From NCBI RefSeq assembly GCF_001581005.1, contig NZ_LHZV01000041.1, positions 1 to 32,258 of the forward strand: 32,258 nucleotides of DNA, given 5' to 3'. The notes under the pieces were generated by a model. That model was not told where the DNA came from and did not search any database. It saw only the letters and a program-made list of their open reading frames with translations. Below, in pieces: positions 26,478 to 32,258 of this stretch. The position numbers and the translations under genes are program-made. Source of the DNA: Acetobacter orleanensis (GTDB lineage Bacteria; Pseudomonadota; Alphaproteobacteria; Acetobacterales; Acetobacteraceae). Positions within the stretch are counted from its first letter, which is position 1; every line of letters begins with the position of its first letter.

Positions 26478-27998
26478 TCAGGAAGGATCACTAGGAAAGC
26501 TGCGGTAGTTTGCCAGTGTGACGAACACCACAACCGCCAGCAGGGCAATCAGTCCGGCAGAGGTCGTCAAAAGAATGGCATGTGTTTTGGTAAAAGCCGC
26601 CTTTGCGGCTTCAACCAGAGCAGTTCCTTGCGATGCCGGCAGTTCGGCCGCGACAATATAGCTGTCACCAATTGTGCGGGCCGACCGTTGCGCCAGAGCG
26701 GTTGGCAGGCTGGCAGGAAGCTTGATGATATGACTGAACACCCCCGACATGAAAACGCCGAACATAGTAATCCCGAGGCCCGAGCCGAGTTCATACCCCG
26801 TTGCCTCCAGAGCCCCCGCAGCACCGCCCTTGCTGGCGTCCACAGAACTCATGATCGCAATGGAGGACGCTGTAAGTCCGATGCTGAGCGCAAGCCCCAG
26901 TGCGGCAAGAGCAAACGGAACCCAGAAACCGGGCGTGTGAAAATCTTTTAGTGCCAGAAACAGCAACGCAGCAGCCGAAACGATGAGTGAAAGTGTCGCG
27001 ACCAGACGCAGTCCAAACCGGTTTGATAAATAGCCTGCCACTGGGCTGCCGATGGCGGCCGCGACCATGATTGGGACCATGAAAATGCCAGCCTGTAGCG
27101 GCGACATGCCCAGCACATATTGCATTTCCTGCGCCAACGTCAGCTCAACCCCAGCCAGAGCGCCGGAAACAATAACACTCATCAGCAACCCGGCAATAAT
27201 AGCCGGGTGAGACAGTAATGAGAGATCTAGCATTGGGGTAGGCGAACGAAGCTGTTTGCGGGCAAACAGCGCTAGACACACCACGCCAAATGCCGCCACT
27301 AGACCAATGGTTATCGACAGGTGCTGTTCGGCCGCAGCGGTCTTGATGCTATAAACAAGTGAAAGAATACCCGCGATCAGCAATAAAGACTGGCCGACTG
27401 ACCATTTTCCGGGCGTTGTTTTCTCCCTACGAGGCAACAGAAAGTAACAGGCCGGAGCCACCAGAAGAATGGCGGGCACGTTGATGAGAAACACCGCACC
27501 CCACCAGAAATGCTCCAGAAGGCTCCCCCCGACCAGCGGCCCGACAGCCGCACCAGCAGCCCCCACCATACCCCAGACACCTAGAGCTGTGGCACGCTCT
27601 GCCTCATCTTCAAACGTCTTGCGGATAAGCCCAAGGACACAGGGGACAATCATGGAGCCACCCAACGCCAGAAAAATGCGGGCAGCAATAAGCATAAGGG
27701 CGCTCTGTGCGAATGCCGCAAACGCCGAGGCTAACCCGAAAACTATCAACCCGAGGAGCAGGAGGGTACGGTTGCCAACCCTGTCCGCCAAGGTACCCAT
27801 CGGCACCAGTAGCCCGGCCATCAGCAAGGGGTAAATATCGATAATCCAAAGCACCTCAGTGCCAGACGCATTGAGGGATTGCGTCAGTTTTGGCACAGCC
27901 ACGTGCAGAATTGTCATATCAAGAACGACTGGTAGAAAAGCCAGAATGACCGCCGTGAGGACAAGCTTACGGTCAGTAAGAACGGAATGAGTCGACAT
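26478..27998 (-). CDS. DHA2-family (EmrB/QacA/SmvA-like) multidrug MFS exporter
   Basis: A 506-residue protein with 14 hydrophobic segments, as in the DHA2 drug:proton antiporters. Motif D1-like LDMTILHVAVPKL is in segment 1 and WIIDIYPLLMAGLLVPMGTLADRVGNRTLLL covers segment 2 with motif A. The motif C-like GAAGAAVGPLVGGSLLEHF lies in segment 5. Similarity is to SmvA/LfrA/QacA types exporting quaternary ammonium compounds and dyes. ATG 27998 is chosen because the protein then begins just before segment 1; the ribosome site is poor. No adjacent TetR-type regulator is visible. Confidence 0.86.
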   Translation of the reverse strand: MSTHSVLTDRKLVLTAVILAFLPVVLDMTILHVAVPKLTQSLNASGTEVLWIIDIYPLLMAGLLVPMGTLADRVGNRTLLLLGLIVFGLASAFAAFAQSALMLIAARIFLALGGSMIVPCVLGLIRKTFEDEAERATALGVWGMVGAAGAAVGPLVGGSLLEHFWWGAVFLINVPAILLVAPACYFLLPRREKTTPGKWSVGQSLLLIAGILSLVYSIKTAAAEQHLSITIGLVAAFGVVCLALFARKQLRSPTPMLDLSLLSHPAIIAGLLMSVIVSGALAGVELTLAQEMQYVLGMSPLQAGIFMVPIMVAAAIGSPVAGYLSNRFGLRLVATLSLIVSAAALLFLALKDFHTPGFWVPFALAALGLALSIGLTASSIAIMSSVDASKGGAAGALEATGYELGSGLGITMFGVFMSGVFSHIIKLPASLPTALAQRSARTIGDSYIVAAELPASQGTALVEAAKAAFTKTHAILLTTSAGLIALLAVVVFVTLANYRSFPSDPS

Positions 27999-28129
27999 TA
28001 TTGCACCAGATAAACGAGCAGGATGTCTGCAAGGATGCCGTATTATAAACGCTTTCAGGACGCTGTGCGCCACGGACTTTTTGCGCGCAAACTTTCAACG
28101 CCCAAAGAGCCGACACGTCCCAGCATAAT

Positions 28130-28294
28130 CTACCGGGCTAGAATGAGACCCATGGCATTCCCGTTCTCTTTAAACGCAATCAACGGATAGAAAATCTGGT
28201 CATGCAAGACCGGGTCCAGACGGGTGCCGTTGTCCCGCAGAGTGACTGTAATCGCGCCGTCAGTTCTCTCCGCAACACTGTAGAAACCACGCAT
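28130..28294 (-). pseudogene. Histidine-kinase ATPase-domain fragment
   Basis: A 54-residue minus-strand frame reads ITVTLRDNGTRLDP, then QIFYPLIAFKENGNAMGLILAR. This is the C-terminal end of a HATPase domain: G1 box DNGxGLD degraded to DNGTRLD, F box IFxPF and G2 box GNGMGL degraded to GNAMGL. The rest of the kinase (membrane part, His box, N box) is absent. It lies about 130 bases upstream of the DHA2 exporter start. It has no ribosome site and should be non-functional. Confidence 0.65.
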
Positions 28295-28392
28295 CTTTCT
28301 GGGCTACTTTACTGGACTTGTGATTCCCTTTGTCCTTCAGCACTTCACGCATTGGCATGAAGGTTATAGCAATTCAATTTTCGTGACATTGA

Positions 28393-28611
28393 GAGAGGGA
28401 CCTGCCCGGAAGAGCAGTTTTTCCTTCTCATCTCAGGAAGCCCTTCTGGGCCTTACGTCAGGAGCCAAAAGCCGAGACTCTTTACCTATATCGGGAACGA
28501 CTGCAATTTTTTTACAAAACGCATGACAACGCAAACTGGCGCAAAGATCTGGCGGTGCAACGCTATCATCTGTTTGAAGTGAGCACACATAGCACTTCGT
28601 TTTATCCATAA
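28393..28611 (+). pseudogene. Unassigned protein fragment, possibly TPR-like
   Basis: A frame open from 28393 to the TAA at 28609-28611 has no start codon with a ribosome site. It contains AETLYLYRERLQFFYKTHDN then ANWRKDLAVQRYHL. That resembles the repeating yRe.L...l...dp.na.WrrdLav unit of bacterial tetratricopeptide proteins, but only about one unit is visible. With the kinase fragment next to it, this looks like gene debris. A competing frame at 28320-28526 has no support. Confidence 0.35.
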
Positions 28612-28615
28612 ATAA

Positions 28616-28645
28616 ATTTCATGGTTAAATGAAATAAAATCATTT
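28616..28645. promoter_or_regulatory. Candidate MetR operator upstream of mesX
   Basis: ATTTCAT-GGTTAA-ATGAAAT (28616-28635) is a perfect 7-base dyad. It overlaps a second perfect dyad AAATGA-AATAAAA-TCATTT (28627-28645) with LysR-type T-N11-A spacing. TGAA-N5-ATCA inside it differs by one base from the enteric MetR box TGAA-N5-TTCA. It lies about 155 bases before the mesX start, and a metR-like gene follows the operon. Binding is inference. Confidence 0.45.
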
Positions 28646-28798
28646 TTATTCACCCATTAGCTCCGGCATAAAACGCTTACTGTTCTCACCAACATCAATG
28701 CCGAAAGCCACAGACTGCAGAGATCTGGAAAAATCAGAATCGACACTTTCTGATGAATGGATTCTGGTTTTTAGCAGACAAGAGGATACCGAATTACA
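28646..28798 (+). promoter_or_regulatory. mesX leader region
   Basis: A 153-base stretch between the candidate operator and mesX. A CTGCAG palindrome and TTTCTGATGAATGGATTC occur, but no good -35/-10 pair is visible, which fits an activator-dependent promoter. An AGAGGA ribosome site lies about 12 bases before the start codon. Confidence 0.3.
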
Positions 28799-29782
28799 AT
28801 GATTAAAAATCCGACTTTTACGATCCGGCGGGTTTGCTTTGATGAGAATTATCATCCCTCAGATAATACACGCCTCACGACAAATTTTGCCAATTTAGCA
28901 AGAGGGGAAAGCCGTAAGGAAAATTTACGTCATGTCCTGAGAATGATCGATAATCGTTTTAATAGTCTCGCATCGTGGGATAACCCGAAAGGTGACCGCT
29001 ATTCTGTTCAGCTCGACATCATCTCCGTCGAGATGAACGGTCATTTTGATGAAAAATGTGAAGCCTTTCCTCTCATTGAACTTCTGAAGACGACTATTTT
29101 TGATAAGAAAACTGATAACCATATCGCAGGCATAACTGGAAATAACTTCTCCTCCTACGTGCGTGACTATGACTTCAGTCTACTGCTCCCTGAACACAAC
29201 AAAAATCAGTCTACGTTCAGCATCCCATCCAATTTTGGAGATTTACACGGCAACCTCTTCAAATGCTTCATACAGTCTGAAACTTATAGAGAAAGCTTCA
29301 GTAAACTCCCTGTCATATGCCTCAGCATTTCGACTAACAAAAGCTACTATCGTACAGAGAATCAGCATCCCATTTTGGGTGTCGAATATCAGCAGCCAGA
29401 GTTTTCATTAACTGATCAATATTTTCAGAAAATGGGTATGCAGGTACGGTATTTCATGCCGTCTAATAGCGTAGCTCCTCTCGCCTTTTATTTTTTTGGC
29501 GATCTGCTTTCTGATTATACCGATCTTGAACTTATCAGCACGATCAGCACGATGGAAACGTTCCAGAAAGTTTATCGTCCTGAAATTTATAATGCCAACT
29601 CTGTTGCTCCAGAGACGTATCAACCAAGCTTAACGCATCAGGATTATTCACTGACGCGCGTTGTATATGACCGTGAAGAACGTAGCAGACTGGCTATTGC
29701 GCAAGGGAAATTCACGCAGGAAAGCTTTATCAAACCCTACCATGCTCCTCTTGAGCAGTGGTCAGCCAGTTTCTCATCTTAA
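28799..29782 (+). CDS. mesX: DUF1852 protein MesX, partner of the MesD methionine synthase
   Basis: A 327-residue soluble protein of the DUF1852 family. It opens TFTIRRVCFDENYHPSDNTRLTTNFANLARG (shown here in part: FDENYHPSDNTR) and contains HIAGITGNNFSSYVRDYDF and GVEYQQPEFSLTDQYFQKMGMQVRYFMP (GVEYQQPEFSLTDQYF). The family has no established biochemistry, but genetic work on MesD reported that DUF1852 is required for methionine synthesis independent of methyl-folate and cobalamin, with oxygen needed. No signal peptide or membrane segment. mesD follows 27 bases later. Base composition is far more AT-rich than the core genes (hand counts near 40% G+C in sampled rows). The family call is from recall of conserved segments and the mesD neighbour. 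Confidence 0.85.
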   Translation: MIKNPTFTIRRVCFDENYHPSDNTRLTTNFANLARGESRKENLRHVLRMIDNRFNSLASWDNPKGDRYSVQLDIISVEMNGHFDEKCEAFPLIELLKTTIFDKKTDNHIAGITGNNFSSYVRDYDFSLLLPEHNKNQSTFSIPSNFGDLHGNLFKCFIQSETYRESFSKLPVICLSISTNKSYYRTENQHPILGVEYQQPEFSLTDQYFQKMGMQVRYFMPSNSVAPLAFYFFGDLLSDYTDLELISTISTMETFQKVYRPEIYNANSVAPETYQPSLTHQDYSLTRVVYDREERSRLAIAQGKFTQESFIKPYHAPLEQWSASFSS

Positions 29783-29809
29783 ATTATAAAAATCATAAGG
29801 TCCAATCTC

Positions 29810-30838
29810 ATGAAAACACTGTTACCCACTTCAACAGCAGGCAGCCTTCCCAAACCCTCATGGCTGGCTCAGTCAGAAACCCTCTGGTCACCTTGGAAAT
29901 TGCAGGATCAGGCGCTAATTGAAGGCAAGCAGGATGCGCTCCGCCTGTCTCTGGATGATCAGAATCGGGCTGGCATTGACATTGTTAGTGACGGTGAACA
30001 AACGCGACAGCATTTTGTCACAACATTTATCGAACATCTTAACGGTGTCGATTTTGAAAATCGCCAAACTGTAAAAATTCGCAACCGATACGATGCCAGC
30101 GTACCAACTGTGGTTAGCGCTGTAACACGTGAAAAACCTGTTTTTGTTGAAGACGCCAAATTTCTGCGCGCTCTTACAGACAAACCCATAAAATGGGCGC
30201 TCCCCGGCCCAATGACAATGATTGATACACTTTATGATAACCACTATAAAAGCCGTGAGAAACTGGCATGGGAGTTCGCAAAAATCCTTAATCAGGAAGC
30301 GAGAGAACTTGAGGCTGCGGGTGTCGATATTATTCAGTTTGATGAACCAGCGTTTAATGTATTTTTTGATGAGGTGAATGACTGGGGAATTGCGACCCTC
30401 GAAAAGGCCGTTGAAGGTCTTAAATGCGAAACTGCTGTCCATATCTGCTATGGCTATGGCATAAAAGCCAATATCGACTGGAAAAATACGCTCGGATCTG
30501 AATGGCGGCAGTATGAAGAGATTTTTCCCAAACTACAAAAGTCCAGTCTCGACCTGATCTCACTTGAATGTCAGAACTCCCGGGTTCCGATGGACTTGAT
30601 TGAACTCATTCGCGGGAAAAAAGTGATGGTCGGCGCCATTGACGTCGCGACCAAGACCATTGAAACACCAGAGGATGTCGCCAGAACACTCCGCAAAGCA
30701 CTCCAATTTGTGGATGCTGACAAACTCTATCCATGCACCAACTGCGGTATGGCTCCCTTGTCTCGGCAGGTCGCTCTTGGCAAACTTAATGCCCTCAGCG
30801 CAGGTGCCGATATTGTGCGAAGAGAGCTTCTTGCCTAA
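29810..30838 (+). CDS. mesD: MesD-type core methionine synthase
   Basis: A 342-residue zinc methyltransferase matching only the C-terminal (catalytic) half of MetE; full MetE is about 750 residues with an N-terminal folate-binding half. It starts LLPTSTAGSLPKPSWL, as MetE C-terminal domains do. Zinc ligands His211 and Cys213 (HICYGYG), Glu253 (SLECQNSR) and Cys312 (CTNCGM) are all present. Asp178 in QFDEPAF is the expected homocysteine-binding region. The adjacent DUF1852 gene identifies it as the MesD family, reported from aerobic bacteria and not dependent on 5-methyl-tetrahydrofolate or cobalamin. The methyl donor is unknown. AAGG precedes ATG 29810. A metR-like gene downstream supports a methionine role. 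Confidence 0.87.
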   Translation: MKTLLPTSTAGSLPKPSWLAQSETLWSPWKLQDQALIEGKQDALRLSLDDQNRAGIDIVSDGEQTRQHFVTTFIEHLNGVDFENRQTVKIRNRYDASVPTVVSAVTREKPVFVEDAKFLRALTDKPIKWALPGPMTMIDTLYDNHYKSREKLAWEFAKILNQEARELEAAGVDIIQFDEPAFNVFFDEVNDWGIATLEKAVEGLKCETAVHICYGYGIKANIDWKNTLGSEWRQYEEIFPKLQKSSLDLISLECQNSRVPMDLIELIRGKKVMVGAIDVATKTIETPEDVARTLRKALQFVDADKLYPCTNCGMAPLSRQVALGKLNALSAGADIVRRELLA

Positions 30839-30903
30839 TTTCTTTCTACGAAAGTCGTAACGACTAAGAGCAGAAGTCGCCCACGTTACACACTTCGCCA
30901 TCA

Positions 30904-30945
30904 GTCTGGTATCATGTAGCATTTCACGCCTGCATCATACCAGAC
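30904..30945 (+). terminator. Long hairpin after mesD
   Basis: GTCTGGTATCATG (30904-30916) pairs with CATCATACCAGAC (30933-30945) at 12 of 13 positions, including nine perfect outer pairs, with a 16-base loop. It lies 66 bases after mesD. No T-run follows at once, so it may be an RNA-processing or 3'-stabilising structure rather than a classic terminator. Confidence 0.5.
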
Positions 30946-31200
30946 GCATTGGTATCAAAAAATCTTTTAGAATCAATATGTTTTTCGATAATTCTTGATG
31001 CTTTATTTTTTGACAAGAGGCTATCTATACGGAAAATTGGTCTTATCCGTTTTTCATGCGGCACCATGCCTTATTCTGTATCAGCCATTTTCAGGGTAAC
31101 GAATTAAGTTTTCTGTAAACATTACGCCTTGCAAGTAAGACTTACAGTCTCGAATATACGATATATTCACATAAATCCTGAATAAGGGGTGCAATAGGCG

Positions 31201-31250
31201 TTCATTAAAATGGACAGAACTGCTATATTTTCATGATGATAGAAATTTCA
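31201..31250 (+). promoter_or_regulatory. Possible metR promoter and autoregulatory dyad
   Basis: TTCATT (31201-31206) and TATATT (31224-31229) are 17 bases apart, a fair -35/-10 pair about 40 bases before the metR start. Just downstream TGATAGAAATTTCA (31237-31250) contains the palindrome GAAATTTC, a position suited to autorepression by a LysR protein. Both are weak matches. Confidence 0.3.
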
Positions 31251-31269
31251 GGCACAAGCGGGGTCAGGG

Positions 31270-32169
31270 ATGGATGTTCTTGAGCGCAGTCATCTCAAAA
31301 TAATTCAGGAAGTCGCACGGGAAGGCTCCTTGACGGCCGCGGCACTCCGGTTGAATTTGACACAACCCGCGCTCAGCCATGCCGTACGGCGGGTTGAAAA
31401 TCAACTTGGGGTTAAAGTGTGGCGGCGAGAGGGACGGTCTCTTGTGCTGACACAGGCTGGAGAGTGGTTGTTATCTCTTGCAAATCGTCTACTCCCACAA
31501 TTTGAACTAGCCGAAAACCGGCTCGAACAATTTGGCAATGGTGAGCGTGGAACACTACGGATCGGCATGGAATGCCATCCTTGTTATCAGTGGCTTTTGA
31601 AAGTCGTTTCGCCTTATCTGGACCGATGGCCGAAAGTCGATGTCGATGTCCGGCAGAAGTTCCAGTTTGGTGGCATGGGGGCCCTCTTTAGCAACGAGAT
31701 TGATCTTCTTGTCACTCCAGACCCGCTATATAAACCGGGCTTAAAATTTACTCCAGTTTTTGACTATGAACTTGTTCTGGTTGTTGGCGGAAAGCACCCT
31801 TTGCGCAATGCAAAATTTGCGGTGCCAGAGCAATTATCTGGTGAAACGCTGATTACCTATCCGGTGCCCTCCGAACGGTTGGATATCTATACTCAGTTTC
31901 TACAACCCGCTGGCATTGCTCCGCGCCAACAGAAGCAGATAGAAACTACAGACATCATGCTGGTAATGGTCGCCCATGGACGAGGCGTAGCCGCACTGCC
32001 CCGTTGGCTTGTGGATGAATATGCCGGGCGTTTTGACCTGCATCCCGTAAAACTCGGCAAAAATGGCATTGCGAAACAAATTTTTCTTGGTCAGCGAGAA
32101 ACCGATGAGGATATTCAATATCTGCACGATTTTATCGAATTCGCGGCTTCACCATCGCAAGAAATATGA
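31270..32169 (+). CDS. metR: MetR-like LysR-family regulator
   Basis: A 299-residue LysR-type regulator. The N-terminal helix-turn-helix (about residues 5-62) reads VAREGSLTAAALRLNLTQPALS. The effector-binding part follows E. coli MetR closely: IGMECHPCYQWL, PVFDYELVLVV, and SERLDIYTQFLQPAGIAP, segments more specific to MetR than to LysR proteins in general. MetR uses homocysteine as co-regulator of methionine genes. ATG 31270 follows a GGGGTCAGGG ribosome site. It lies on the same strand as mesXD, not divergent, with its own likely promoter. Its composition is closer to the core genes than mesX is. Confidence 0.87.
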   Translation: MDVLERSHLKIIQEVAREGSLTAAALRLNLTQPALSHAVRRVENQLGVKVWRREGRSLVLTQAGEWLLSLANRLLPQFELAENRLEQFGNGERGTLRIGMECHPCYQWLLKVVSPYLDRWPKVDVDVRQKFQFGGMGALFSNEIDLLVTPDPLYKPGLKFTPVFDYELVLVVGGKHPLRNAKFAVPEQLSGETLITYPVPSERLDIYTQFLQPAGIAPRQQKQIETTDIMLVMVAHGRGVAALPRWLVDEYAGRFDLHPVKLGKNGIAKQIFLGQRETDEDIQYLHDFIEFAASPSQEI

Positions 32170-32222
32170 AATGATTTTCTGTAAGGATTAGCTACTAGGC
32201 AAGGTATTTTTCAGAATTTTTT

Positions 32223-32258
32223 CCGTATGCCGTATGCCGTATGCCGTATGCCGTATGC
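32223..32258. repeat. Heptanucleotide tandem repeat at the window edge
   Basis: CCGTATG is repeated five times without error, with one more C at the last base, so the array runs to the end of the window and may continue. It starts about 54 bases after the metR stop. Confidence 0.9.

Larger units (their letters stand above)
30839..31269. other. Spacer between mesD and metR
   Basis: About 430 bases without a supported gene. It holds a short AGTCG-TAA-CGACT hairpin (about 30852-30864), a long hairpin (30904-30945), AT-rich DNA, and the metR promoter region near the right end. Confidence 0.5.

Noticed and set aside
28320..28526. A 68-codon plus-strand frame beginning at GTG
   Set aside because: No ribosome site, Ser/Phe-rich low-information sequence, and it competes with the more protein-like frame at 28393-28611.
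31010..31031. TTGACA followed by TATACG as a metR promoter
   Set aside because: The spacing is only 10 bases, too short for a sigma-70 promoter.

Overview
The window looks like chromosome from an acetic acid bacterium (Acetobacteraceae, Alphaproteobacteria; Acetobacter or a close relative). The assignment rests on protein character, moderate-to-high G+C in the core genes, a gatCAB operon divergent from ruvX, a methylcitrate cluster with an XRE/PrpR-type regulator, and many insertion-sequence remnants. No rRNA or species marker is present, so genus level is inference.

Layout. 1-75: tail of an unidentified gene. 281-605: frameshifted IS3-type transposase relic. 898-2440: three overlapping genes (ECF sigma factor, one-TM probable anti-sigma factor, membrane-anchored periplasmic sensor) that look like a CnrH/CnrY/CnrX-type envelope signalling unit. 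They are followed by genes for an EF-hand exported protein, a Pro/Tyr-rich exported protein and a DUF4410-like lipoprotein. 4569-10337 (minus): prpD-prpC-prpB-acs, a propionate/short-chain acyl-CoA operon, divergent from prpR (10465-11877). The shared spacer holds three TTTGC/GCAAA half-sites. 11964-12822: an IS5-type element with a frameshift signal and two nonsense codons. 13096-13926: a sulfotransferase-like gene beside a strikingly AT-rich 550-base stretch. 14474-16614: an OmpR/EnvZ-like two-component pair. 16621-16924: an IS3 OrfA relic. 17323-17424: a possible 33-residue protein. 17536-18249: an exported protein built of 11-residue AWDKTK repeats. 18396-18863: ruvX. 18939-22161: gatCAB. 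22301-22390: tRNA-Ser(GCT). 22663-22993: a chimeric IS3/IS5 relic. 23095-25607: an ArsB/NhaD-type permease overlapping an MFS gene. 25749-26318: a GNAT acetyltransferase. 26478-27998: a DHA2 multidrug exporter. 28130-28611: debris of two genes, a histidine kinase tail and an unassigned fragment.

The most interesting part is 28799-32169. A DUF1852 protein (MesX) and a MetE-core methyltransferase lacking the folate-binding N-terminal half (MesD) form a two-gene operon, followed by a MetR-type LysR regulator. MesD enzymes with DUF1852 partners have been reported to make methionine without methyl-folate or cobalamin, using oxygen and an unknown methyl source. All four zinc ligands are visible. 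mesX is much more AT-rich than the surrounding core genes, suggesting transfer. Overlapping dyads of TTCAT/ATGAA half-sites upstream of mesX are candidate MetR operators.

Working together: the prp operon detoxifies and uses propionate, and acs can activate propionate and acetate. The sigma/sensor unit probably reports on the envelope or metals. The mes operon supplies methionine under MetR control. The rest is housekeeping, transporters and mobile-element debris. The window ends inside a 7-base tandem repeat.
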